Shown: piece by piece, positions 34,491 through 45,180 of the stretch
How the letters are laid out: every line of letters begins with the position of its first letter
How positions within the stretch are numbered: the first letter of the stretch is position 1
Assembly (NCBI GenBank): GCA_963082975.1
Contig: OY720345.1
Span: forward strand, 7,962,491 to 8,026,490
Origin: Labia minor
Lineage: Eukaryota > Arthropoda > Insecta > Dermaptera > Spongiphoridae
Length of the DNA: 64,000 nucleotides
Direction: 5' to 3'
The notes under the pieces: model-generated
Told to the model about the DNA's origin: nothing
What the model saw: only the letters and a program-made list of their open reading frames with translations
Databases searched by the model: none
Made by a program: the position numbers and the translations under genes

Positions 34491-35659
34491 TTCTTCTATA
34501 GACTTTGTTATACATAAATATAAGGTTTGAAGAATTTCTAAACAGATATTAGAAATTATGATTAAAATTTTGACTTGATTATAATTTATAATTACCATAA
34601 GTATTTTTTTTTAATAAAAAAAAGAGGTTTACATTTCAAAAGTCATCTTCTGACGTTTCACATGTTCGAGTAAAGTCATTTAAATTTTATTATAGTAATT
34701 AATGAATCTAACAGGTGTCAATAAATAATAACAAGTATCAAAAAAAAAAAAATAACATAGACAAAATTCATAAGTTTTTACTTTCACTAATTTCAGTAAA
34801 AAAAAATGCTGGTAAGCCTGAGATTCTACAGTAATATTTCTATCAAAAAACAACAACCGAAAATTTTGTATATTTTTCCAATTATTTTAAAAATGGCTCG
34901 AACAATTTTAATTAAACTCGAAAAATAAAATCATCTTTAATATTAATAATATTTTATTCATTTTGTAATAAAAGGGGTATAAAATTAAAAGTAGTTAATG
35001 ACAAGTTTAAAAAATTGACTTCATCTAAAGTACCTTTTTTTTAATTTAACCTTCTCATATACTTAATAGTAGTAAAAGTTAAACTATGAATATAATGTTA
35101 ATATTAATCTGTTAAAATAATAAAAAAAAGTAATTAGTAGGGAAGTAATTATTGTATTACATTTTTAATCTTATTTTAGAAAGCAAAATCTGTTAGAATT
35201 ATAATAATTATTGTTTCTAAGAACAAAAAATGTAAACCACCCAATATGTCTTTATTTTTTGAAAAATTATTTATATAATAATTATTTATTATTAAAATTA
35301 ATTACTTTTACTAACTTACTTACCTTGAATAATTATGTTTTAATTAATAATATAAATGTGAATTTATTTATATCTAAAATTTCAATACTAATTTTGTATC
35401 CTTGTCTACATTAGAAATACAAGCATGACTAAATACAAGCACTTTATTAAGAGTAGGTACTAAGATTAAATATAATTACTATATGTAAGTAAATCTATAC
35501 AATGCCACTTGGTCCATCGATTGATATACGTGTAGGAAAGTCATAGTGTATCATGTATGTATCTACATAATTGTTCATCTTTTGACAAGAAATATGGATG
35601 AGAAGAAAAAAGAGGAAATTCCACAAATATGGTCACATTAACAATTTCGACAGTTTATT
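34491..35659. other. AT-rich non-coding stretch
   Basis: No gene, repeat family or motif recognised. Confidence 0.55.
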
Positions 35660-36230
35660 ACTCTCTCGCCAGAGATAGTATTGCGAACACGAAAATTTTC
35701 TATGTGGAGATTTTGATGTTTTTATACGTTTTGAAGGTTCCTGAATCATTTTCACTAAAGTTGAGAAAAATGTATATGTGTGTGTATGTGATTACTCAAA
35801 AACGGTTTGAGCTAAAATCATGAAATTTGGTACATGGGAATTATTCAAAATTCGTAGTTTTCTATCAACTTTTAAGAAATGTAGCTCAACCGAAAGAGGG
35901 TCATTACCTATAAGGTTTTTTCTTCTAAAGTGACCGTAAAAATAAAGATATATGTTTGATAATTTTTCACATGATTAAAAATTGTATAAATAGAATTTCA
36001 GTTTGTTTGAATCGCTGAAAGTACGGGAATTAATTTTTTATAAGACTGCAAATAACTCGCCAGCACGTGACGTGGTGCTATCTACAAAGAGCCAAACACA
36101 CGTTGGTTTAGTAAATATTATTTATTAATTTTAAAATTTATAATTTAATTCATTAAATTTATTTTATAAATGTAATATATGTTAATTAATCCAATTCAAA
36201 TTGCGAGATAGTCGAGTGGAGACACTCCAG
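35660..36230 (+). mobile_element. HINE-A, near full length
   Basis: Starts ACTCTCTCGCCAGAGATAGT and ends with the intact 3' hairpin. A short microsatellite (about 35770-35790) and a deletion just after the GACCGTAAAAATAAAG block. Confidence 0.85.
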
Positions 36231-36601
36231 CTTATTTTTAAATAAAATAGATATTATTATTATTAGTTGCTTCCTCTTTATTTTTTTCTTTATAATATTA
36301 TTTAAGATTTACTCTTAATAAAATTAAATTAAAAATTTTATCTATTCTTCAAAAATATTTAAGTTATTAATTGAAATTGTATATCAAGTAATTTATAAAA
36401 AAATATTAATAATTTATTTTTTGAATTATAAATAAATAAAAATAAAAAAAAATATATTGCTAATATAAGAAATAACTTTTACTCGTTTAAACATTGAACG
36501 GGTTTCTCTAGAATAATTTGTGTAAATAGTTGATTTTTTATATATTTTTTCAATCGAAAAGCGATATCGATTCTTTCCACGAAAACATTAAAAAAGAAAA
36601 A
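36231..36601 (-). repeat. Block R, inverted partial copy
   Basis: Reverse complement of the right two-thirds of 38128-38666, sharing AATCGAAAAGCGATATCGAT and ACGGGTTTCTCTAGAATAAT. It is bounded on both sides by HINE-A 3' ends in the + orientation. Confidence 0.75.
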
Positions 36602-36679
36602 TATAATTTATTTTATAAATGTAATATATGTTAATTAATCCAATTCAAATTGCGAGATAGTCGAGTGGAGACACTCTAG
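36602..36679 (+). mobile_element. HINE-A 3' tip
   Basis: Only the last ~78 bp, including GCGAGATAGTCGAGTGGAGA. The hairpin has one mutation (CACTCTAG). Confidence 0.75.
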
Positions 36680-36782
36680 ATTTTTTAAAATTTTTTTGAA
36701 AGAAAAAACATCTCCAATAATTTAACATTTAATAATTATAAAATTATTTCAATTATAATATACTAAAATGTATATCCAGAAT
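36680..36782 (-). repeat. Block S, inverted copy
   Basis: Reverse complement of 30432-30536 with few differences; ends CATCTCCAATAATTTAACAT...ATGTATATCCAGAATG. Confidence 0.65.
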
Positions 36783-37410
36783 GTGAAGGACGTTATTAGT
36801 AATAGGCAAGTAGGATATAATTTTAATCTTAATGTCATAAATGTGAAAGAAATATAAAATTATTATTATTATTATTATTCATATATATATATATATATAT
36901 ATAATCTATTATAATAATTCTCAAATGAATTGCTAATCAATTAAATACATGAATACATGTATGTAAATGATGATGATGATGAGAGAACATTAAAATATTA
37001 TAAAATTGAAATTGAAAAAAGATAAAATTTCATTAGACATTTAATAAAAAGAAAAAAAATATACATATATAAATAATGAATAAATATTAAAATAAATAAT
37101 TTAGCAAGATATCAAACAAATAATTATTTTTCCTATTATTAATAAAATTTAATAAAATAGTATTATTTATATTAAATGAAGTGTTATTAATATTAAATGA
37201 AGTATTATTAATATTAAATGTAGACAACGCATTTAAAAAATTATTCTCTTTTGTACACCGATGGCTCGAAATCAGAGACAAAGATCAGATGTGCATTCAA
37301 ACTCGGAAATATCGACAGCGAGTTTCAAAATCTTTGCCATCTCCAGTTTCAATAACATTATCTTGTTAGAGTGCCCTTCTAGTGATACCTTTATTATACC
37401 TATCTTATTC
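36783..37410. other. AT-rich stretch with (TA)n
   Basis: (TA)n lies at about 36881-36903 and a three-fold ATTAATATTAAATGAAGT-type repeat at about 37160-37220. A less AT-rich patch at 37250-37380 has no recognisable product. Confidence 0.55.
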
Positions 37411-37511
37411 TAAATAAGCTTTTAGAATATTAGAATTGAATTAATTTTATAAATATTAAATGTTAAATTATTGGAGATGTTGAAATTCTATATATAGCAG
37501 TTTTATAAAAT
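37411..37511 (+). repeat. Block S fragment joined to a HINE-A scrap
   Basis: TTTTAGAATATTAGAATTGA through TTATTGGAGATGT (to about 37480), then TGAAATTCTATATATAGCAG from HINE-A in minus orientation. Confidence 0.6.
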
Positions 37512-37515
37512 TTTT

Positions 37516-38016
37516 ACTATCTCGCCAGAAGGTTCCTGAATCATTTTCACTAATGTTGAGAAAAATGTCTGTGTGTGTGTGTGTATGAATGTGTGTATGT
37601 ATGTAGACAAGATTACGCAAACACCGTTTGAGCTAGAATCATGAAATTTGGTACACGGACATTATTCAAAATTTGTAGTTTTCTATCAACTTTTGAGAAA
37701 TGTAGCTCAGGGTCATTACCTACAACGTTTTGATTTGTTTTCTTCTAAAGTGACCGTAAAAATAAAGATATATGTTTTATAATTTTTCACATGATTAAAA
37801 ATTGAATAAAACTGCTATAAATAGAATTTCAGCTTGATTGAATCGCTGAAAGTACCAGAATTAATTTTTTAATGATGGAAATCTCACGCGCCAACACGTG
37901 ACGTGGTGCCATCAACAAAGACCCAAACATTTTAATTTAATTTAATTTAATTTAAATTAATATATGTTATTTAATCAAATTCAAATTTGCGAGATAGTCG
38001 AGTGGAGACACTCCAG
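37516..38016 (+). mobile_element. HINE-A with internal deletions
   Basis: The 5' end ACTATCTCGCCAGAAGGTTC has lost the piece between the terminus and GGTTCCTGAATC, and the AT-rich zone before the 3' end is shortened. The 3' hairpin is intact. Confidence 0.8.
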
Positions 38017-38127
38017 ATTTTTAATCATGTGGAAAACTATCAAACATTTATCTTTATTTTTACAGTCACTTTAGAGGAAAAAAAATCAATACGTTGTAGG
38101 TAATGACCCTCTTCCGGTTGAGCTACA
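38017..38127 (-). mobile_element. HINE-A internal fragment
   Basis: TTTTTAATCATGTGGAAAAC through the CGTTGTAGGTAATGACCCTC block, abutting the + copy on its left and block R on its right. The same arrangement recurs at 41338-41425. Confidence 0.75.
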
Positions 38128-38666
38128 TCTTAAGTATTAAGTATTAAATAAATAAATGAATAATTAATTTAATAACTAAAAGCTAATGATCAAACTAAAC
38201 GATTAATTAATACTAATAATATTAAAAAAAGAATTGATAAAATTACTTACCATCATCAATCAAATAACTAATTTGATGTCTCTTGGGCTTGAAGGTTTCT
38301 TGTCTTATTCACGTTGCAAAGCAAACTAATAAAAATTTAAAAAAAAATATAAATTATATTTTTCTTTTTTAATGTTTTCGTGGAAAGAATCGATATCGCT
38401 TTTCGATTGAAAAAATATAAAAAATCAACTATTTACACAAATTATTCTAGAGAAACCCGTTCAATGTTTAAACGAGTAAAAGTTATTTCTTATATTAGCA
38501 ATATATTTTTTTTATTTATTTATAATTCAAAAAATAAATTATTAATATTTTTTATAAATTATTTGACATACAATTTCAATTAATAACTTAATTATTTATG
38601 AAGAATAGATAAAATTTTTAATTTAATTTTAATAAGACTAAATCTTAGGTAATATTATAGAGAAAT
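38128..38666 (+). repeat. Block R, reference copy
   Basis: About 540 bp, repeated directly at 41426-42005 and inverted at 36231-36601. On the minus strand it holds an exon-like piece (about 38251-38316) reading RQETFKPKRHQISYLIDD up to a GTAAGT donor. Flanked on both sides by HINE-A. Possibly captured or co-duplicated host DNA. Confidence 0.7.
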
Positions 38667-38670
38667 TAGC

Positions 38671-39274
38671 TGGAGTGTCTCCACTCGACTATCTCGCAAT
38701 TTGAGAATTGGATTAAATAACATAATATATTATATTTAAATTAAATTTAATTAATTATAAATTATAAATAATAAATATTAAACCAGCGCATGTTTGGCTT
38801 TTTGTTGATGGCACCACGTCACATGTTGGCGCGTGAGATTTGCATCATTAAAAAATTAATTCTGGTACTTTCAGCGATTCAATCAAGCTGAAATTCTATT
38901 TATAGCAGTTTTATTCAATTTTTAATCATGTGAAAAATTATCAAACATATATCTTTATTTTTACGGTCACTTTAGAGGAAAAAAAATCAAAACGTTGTAG
39001 GTAATGACCTTTTTCAGGTTGAGCTACATTTCTCAAAGGTTGATAGAAAACTAGGAATTTTGAATAATGCCCATGTACCAAATGTCATTATTCTAGCTAA
39101 AATCGTTTTTGCGTAATCTTGTCTACATACACACAAACAGACACACACAGACAGAGAGACAGACATTTTTCTCAACCTTAGTGAAAATGAATCAGGAACC
39201 TTCAAAACGTATAAAAACATCAAAATCTCGACATCGAAAATTTTCGTGATCGGAATACTATCTGGCGAGATAGT
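38671..39274 (-). mobile_element. HINE-A, full length (604 bp)
   Basis: Intact hairpin end at the left, microsatellite at about 39127-39160, and 5' end CTATCTGGCGAGATAGT at the right. Confidence 0.85.
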
Positions 39275-40619
39275 AAAAATTAATAACCGGATAAAGGGAC
39301 TTGATTTATTGGCAAAATTAGAGTCAAGTAAACAAAAGATCGATTTTGACTAAATTTACTTGAAAGAGTCTCATTAGCCTTTGAACCAAAAAAAAAACAA
39401 GAAAATTCGATTAGGGAGTGGATGATGACAGATCTATAGCTCAAATTAGTTGCAAAAGTGCCTTTAAGCCTAAAACAACAACAACAACAATAATAATAAA
39501 AATAATAATAATATAAATCTCTTCTATATATAATTTAATTATTAAATTTTAATTTCGTTAATTGATTAATTAATTAATTAAAAAACCCTGTAAGACAGAA
39601 ATATAAAACTTTCAGATTAATTATTAATATATATATTTTCTTATAAATTAATAAAAATTCACATCGTTTCCTTATAATTATTTTCATTTGGATTATTACC
39701 TACTCAAATGTGGTTTTACAATCTTTAACCTTTCCTCATTAATTTGAACTACCTCCCCGATTTTATGACTAACTCTTATATTTGGGAATACATAGTAGAG
39801 GTCATGCAATTCTTCGTTGTCAAGATATATACAAGTCTAAATTATAATCATCATTCGTATATACATACATACATATGCTAAATATTTTAAAATCTACCTC
39901 AAGGCATTTATAAATTTCAATAAAAAATCATAATTTGTTAATGAACAACAAAAACTGTACCGGAAACATCAAGGCCATCAGGCAAGAGACCTTTCTGTAA
40001 TATATTGATTGATAATTAATATATACCTATATCCGCTTTCAAGTAAATACCAGAATTTATTTATTTTATCTTCTTTTTTTTGTTAATTCGATATCAAATT
40101 ATAACAAAAAAAAAGTTTAACTTACTTTAATTACTTACTAAAAGAATTTATTAAGCAATCAAGAATATATATATAATGACCTTAATTAAATCATCTTTGC
40201 TATTCGTATCTATTATCTACGAGTGTACTTTTTATTTTTATTACTTTTCTGAAACAATTATGGAAAAGTTAAGGAAGATGGAATGTCTCCAACAACACAA
40301 ACATTATATATATATTATCCTATAAATATCTCTCAACCGTATTTTTTTTTATTTACCTAAATTGGATTTAATTGAAATTCAAGAAAACAAACAAATCAGG
40401 TACATAGACAAAGAGATAATATCTCGTATGTAAATTCAATATAATTTATATTGTACCTTTGATTTATTATTTATTATTAAGAAGATCTTTTTTTTGCGAC
40501 AAAAAAACAAAAATATAAATTATAAAAAATAAATACAAATATTTAAATCGAAATATTATTAAGAAAATTAAAATTAAAATTGAATTTCTTTGTTATTTTT
40601 GAAATATTGGATTCTTTTT
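39275..40619. other. Non-coding stretch with LINE scrap
   Basis: Mostly AT-rich, with (CAA)n/(AAT)n at about 39476-39515. The piece GTAGAGGTCATGCAATTCTT at about 39795 is a scrap of the LINE C-terminus (minus; compare 23877-23900). Confidence 0.5.
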
Positions 40620-41337
40620 ACTATCTTGTCAGAGATAGTATTGCGATCACGAAAATTTTTAATGTCGAGATTTTGATGTTTTTGTACGTTTTGAAGGTCC
40701 CTGAATCATTTTCACTAAAGTTGAGGAAAAATATCTGCGTGTGTGTATGTATGTGTGTATGTATGTAGACAAGATTACGCAAAAACGGTTTGAGCTAGAA
40801 TCATGAAATTTGGTACATGGGCATTATTCAAAATTTGTAGTCTAAATAGGCTGGCCATATTTCGAAAACACCAAATCGGGACAAACGGTTTACCCTTTTT
40901 TTAGAACCAAATTGAAAAAACTTTGAAAAAAATGGACGAAATGTCCTAAATATTTAAAAAAAACGGGACAATAAGGTGTCCCGAAGACTTTTTTCGGGAC
41001 GCCGGGACAGAGCACCTAAAAACGTCCCGTTTGGTCACCCTGCCTTTGAACTGACCGTAAAAATAAAGATATATATTTAATAATTTTTCACATGATTAAA
41101 AATTGTATAAAACTGCTATATATATAATTTCAGCTTGATTGAATCGCTAAAAATACCGGAATTTTAATGCTTTAACTTGCAAATCACACACCTGACATTA
41201 ACAAAGAGCCAAGCAGGTTTAATAAATATGAATTATTAATTTTAATTTATAATTTAATTAAATAAATTTCATTTAAACATAATATATGTTATTTTATCCA
41301 ATTCAAATTGCGAGATAGTCGAGTGGAGACACTCCAG
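40620..41337 (+). mobile_element. HINE-A interrupted by a MITE-like unit
   Basis: 5' end ACTATCTTGTCAGAGATAGT and intact 3' hairpin. The segment between AAATTTGTAG and GACCGTAAAAATAAAG is replaced by the unit at 40848-41043, so about 100 bp of HINE core was lost. Confidence 0.8.
40848..41043. mobile_element. MITE-like unit with CAGGGTGACC-type ends
   Basis: The left edge reads AGGCTGGCCATAT and the inverse of the right edge reads CAGGGTGACCAAACGGGACG. Internal GC-rich repeats of CGGGAC occur in both orientations. The termini resemble common animal DNA-transposon ends. No target duplication could be assigned. Confidence 0.5.
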
Positions 41338-41425
41338 ATTTTTAATCATGTGAAAAACTATCAAACATTTATCTTTATTTTTACGGTCACTTTAGAGGAA
41401 AAAAAAATCAATACGTATATTAACG
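41338..41425 (-). mobile_element. HINE-A internal fragment
   Basis: Same junction and same piece as 38017-38127, ending slightly earlier. Evidence that 37.5-38.7 kb and 41.2-42.0 kb are copies of one composite unit. Confidence 0.75.
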
Positions 41426-42005
41426 TCTTAAGTATTAAGTATTAAATAAATAAAAGAATGATTAGATTAATAACTAAAAGCTAATGATCAAACTAAACGA
41501 TTAATTAATACTAATAATATTAAAAAAAAAATTGATAAAATTACTTACCATCATCAATCAAATAACCAATTTGATGTCTCTTGGGCTTGAATGTTTCTTG
41601 TCTTATTCACGTTGCAAAGCAAACTAATAAAAATTTAAAAAAAAAATATAAATTATATTTTTCTTTTTTAATGTTTTCGTGGAAAGAATCGATATCGCTT
41701 TTCGATTGAAAAAATATATAAAAAATCAACTATTTACACAAATTATTCTAGAGAAACCCGTTCAATGTTTAAACGAGTAAAAGTTATTTCTTATATTAGC
41801 AATATTTTTTTTTTATTTTTATTTATTTATAATTCAAAAAATAAATTATTAATATTTTTTATAAATTATTTGACATACAATTTCAATTAATAACTTAAAT
41901 ATTTTTGAAGAATAGATAAAATTTTTAATTTAATTTTATTAAGAGTAAATCTTAAATAATATTATAAAGAAAAAAAATAAAGAGGAAGAAATTATTTAAA
42001 AATAA
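41426..42005 (+). repeat. Block R, second direct copy
   Basis: Begins TCTTAAGTATTAAGTATTAA as in the reference and follows it throughout. The exon-like piece differs at two visible places (HQIGYLIDD; TTGAATGTTTC). The right end extends through AAAGAGGAAGAAATTATTTA to a HINE-A tip. Confidence 0.7.
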
Positions 42006-42036
42006 GCTGGAGTGTCACCACTCGACTATCTCGCAA
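42006..42036 (-). mobile_element. HINE-A 3' tip
   Basis: Only CTGGAGTGTCACCACTCGAC and CTATCTCGC remain; a HINE-B copy follows 14 bases later. Confidence 0.7.
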
Positions 42037-42050
42037 TCAGATTTATTTTT

Positions 42051-42694
42051 ACCGACCGACGATAGTAAGGGAGGTATTGTTTTCACACCAAATTTCACAT
42101 TTGGAGATTTTTACATATCTCCACGAATTATGCATTTTCTTAACAGAAAAAAGTATTTTTAGCATGATGTCTGTCCGTCTGTCCGTCCGTCCGTCTGTCC
42201 GTCCGTCTGTCCGTCCGTCTGTCCGTCCGTATAGATGTGTACAGCCTGAACGGCTTAACGGATTTTGATGAAATTTGGTATATTTACTTAATGCATCAGT
42301 GGGATGAATTGATCAACTTTTAGTGCAAATCCGGAAACCGGAAGTGGTAGTATTAGCGATCGACGATAAGAAGGGAAGGGTTATTTTCGCACCAAATTTC
42401 ACATAAGGAGATTTTTTTACATATCACCACGAATGTATTGGTTTTATCCTCGGGAAAAATCATCATCATTATGTTTTTCTTAATTTAAAATTATATGACG
42501 TCACCCAGCCCTTCATGACGTCACAGCCTTGGGTAACGCCGGCAAATAAAATTAAAAATATTTATGTTATATGCCTATCTGTTTTTTATTACATTAATAG
42601 ATATATTAAAATTATTTGAAATTGTTTCTGTAGCTGGAAATTAATTTATTTCAAACCGTCGGTCGGTTCGGAACTGGCCACAGGTCAACTTATT
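42051..42694 (+). mobile_element. HINE-B, full length
   Basis: ACCGACCGACG start; the longest (TGTCCGTCCGTC)n array of the family here (about 42170-42229); intact core; end CGTCGGTCGGTTCGGAACTG with the hairpin stem mutated at one position. A GACGTCA block shows a short replacement (GGGTAACGCCGGC). Confidence 0.85.
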
Positions 42695-43109
42695 TATTAT
42701 ATTTTCCCTTTGAAATAATGTTTATAAATTAACCTTAATTTCATTAACCTTCTTATAAATACTTACTAAAATAATAATAAGAATAATCTAATTATAATTT
42801 CATCTTTAGCCTCCCATTGATATGTTTATAATTATTAGAAATTAATTTTTTTACATTTTTGAGTAAATATCCTTAACCTAAAAATAGTAAGGGATGGACA
42901 AGGATGAAATGATGGACAGTCACATTCCGGTTTTTCATCTAAATATGTATTATGAATAGCCACACTGTAGTTATGAAGCAATACACAAATATATATTATA
43001 AGTGTTATTTAAAGTATACATATCAAGAAACAAATTAAAAAGGAAAAATATTTTATAATTTTAATCATAAAAATTGTATCTACTAAACTACATATGTAGT
43101 TTTAAAAAG
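42695..43109. other. AT-rich non-coding stretch
   Basis: Nothing recognised. Confidence 0.55.
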
Positions 43110-43180
43110 CTGGAGTGTCTCCACTCGACTATCTCGCAATTTGAATTGGATTAAATAACATAATATATTATATTTATAAT
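43110..43180 (-). mobile_element. HINE-A 3' tip
   Basis: Hairpin end and the first ~50 bp of AT-rich sequence, then lost. Confidence 0.75.
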
Positions 43181-43204
43181 AACTTAAATTAAACTCTCAT
43201 CGAT

Positions 43205-43290
43205 AAATATTCAAATTGACGAATACAACACTCCGGCAGACACCACACTCTCCGCATTGTCCAGACCTGGCACCTGCCGATTTTCATATG
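43205..43290 (+). pseudogene. Mariner catalytic-domain scrap
   Basis: The + strand reads SPHCPDLAPADFH, matching the mariner SPDLAPSDFH motif that carries the third catalytic aspartate. GC-richer than its surroundings. No more of the gene is visible. Confidence 0.6.
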
Positions 43291-43841
43291 TAAACTCAAT
43301 GAGCCCTTGAGTTATTTTGAAAAAATTAAAAATGCTTATGAAAATTGTTTATTGGAAAGAGATTCTCCAATTTCCTGAAAGATTCAAAGAAGATACTTTG
43401 AATAAATTGTTTATAATTTTAAAATTCAAATATTGTGAATAATGCAACCATAAAATGCATAATTATATATCCTAAATGGATTGAATTTGTACACGTAACT
43501 TTAAATGTTTTTCTGTTGTTTCAACAAGATTTGAATGTTAGCATATATGAATATTCTTTACATCAGGGGTCGGCAACCAGGTGCTCGCGTGCACCAGGTA
43601 AATTAAATTATTAAATCAAAAATCTTATAATCTATGAAATTGGTCCATAATTTTCAAAACAAATATAAATATTCAATAACTAAACAAAACTTTTTTTTAT
43701 CAGCCAATTAACTATTTGACATTATTTTACAATTATTATTAAAATATGAATTAATTATTGACAAATAAAGAGTTTACATTAAATTAAATTAAATATGGTA
43801 TGTATTATTGTTTGATTTTCTTTAAATTAAAGAAAAATAAG
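43291..43841. other. AT-rich stretch with hAT-like head
   Basis: CAGGGGTCGGCAACCAGGTG at about 43564 resembles a hAT-type terminus. No partner found. Confidence 0.45.
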
Positions 43842-44360
43842 CTGGAGTGTCTCCACTCGACTATCTCGCAAATTTGAATTGGATGAATTTGAATTGCAAA
43901 TTTTTGCATTGGATTAATTAATATATATTAAATTCAATTAATTATAAATTATACATTAAAATTAATAAATCATATTTATTAAACCAGTGCATGTTTGGCT
44001 CTTTGTTGATGGCACCACGTCACGTGTTGGCGCGTGAGATTTGCAGTGCTAAAAAATTAATTTCGGTACTTTCAGCGATTCAATCAAGCTGAAATTATAT
44101 ATATAGCAGTTTTATACAATTTTTAATCATGTGAAAAACTATCAATGATAAATCTTTATTTTTACGGTCACTTTAGAGGAAAAAAATTCAAAACGTTGTA
44201 GGTAATGACCCTCTTTCGGTTGAGCTACATTTCTCAAAAGTTGATAGAAAACTACGAATTTTGAATAATACCCGTATACCAAATTTAATGATTCTAGCTC
44301 AAACCGTTTTTGCGTTATCTTGTCTACATACATACACACATACACACATGGCGAGATAGT
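43842..44360 (-). mobile_element. HINE-A with 5' deletion
   Basis: Intact hairpin end and a complete middle. The microsatellite (about 44329-44348) is joined directly to GGCGAGATAGT, so the region between it and the 5' terminus is gone. Confidence 0.85.
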
Positions 44361-45119
44361 AAAAAGATTGACTTGTCAAAATATAAGGTCCAAATATATT
44401 TTTCTGTTAGATTCAGTAAATAATCATTTAATGAAGTATTATTAAAAAAAAAAAAAATTACTACATATTTTAAATATATAAAATACGTAGAAAATTTTAG
44501 ATAAACATATTTATATTAATTTTTTTTATTTTTAAATTCGAAATGGACTCTGGTACAATGACTGTTGTAAATTCACTTTCAAAATATATGTAAATATTTA
44601 GTTGCATCCAATCATGGTAAAAATATCATCATTAAGAAGCTATGATAATATAAAATAATATTTGTAAATGATGATAAATCTAATGGAGTAATTTTATTTA
44701 ATTTTTTTATTTTATTTTATTTTATTTTATTTTTTTTTGACGAGTCATTCACTCACTCACTGGGTAGTGAGTGGGTAGGCTGTAATGCCCCACGTAAACG
44801 TAAATAATCATTGTATTTCCCTTTAACATAGACTATACAGTAACATTATGCATATTGAGATGATATGTAAATATCAAGAGTATTCAAGATTAAATATAAA
44901 GAATTTTCTTATTTTAAAATGTTTTCTCCAATTGACCTTCCCCCTTCCATATTCAAGTTCGTTTATGAGAAATTTAATTGAGTATTTTACTTTCAGAACA
45001 ACTCACAACATTTTCAAGTTTAGTCGATTGCGGTGCATTCATTAATCAGAACGAAAGACGGACGGACGAACGGGTCGGCTGCACAATTCGGACAAACAAA
45101 CAAACAAACTTGACGGATC
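44361..45119. other. Sequence upstream of the elongase
   Basis: AT-rich with (TTTTA)n at about 44713-44733. The 80 bases before the start codon are much less AT-rich (GACGGACGGACGAACGGGTC) and probably belong to the 5' UTR. The transcription start is not determinable. Confidence 0.45.
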
Positions 45120-45180
45120 ATGGCTACCGGACTTGAAAATGTTTACCAGGGATATAAACAATTTGTGGAAAAATATCAAG
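45120..45180 (+). CDS. Elongase exon 1
   Basis: Encodes residues 1-20 (starts MATGLENVYQGYK) plus the first base of codon 21. Ends at a GTAAGT donor. Short soluble N-terminus. Confidence 0.85.

Noticed and set aside
34243-34530. 95-codon frame across the family C palindrome
   Set aside because: It is translation of a foldback structure; the other strand is equally open because the arms mirror each other.
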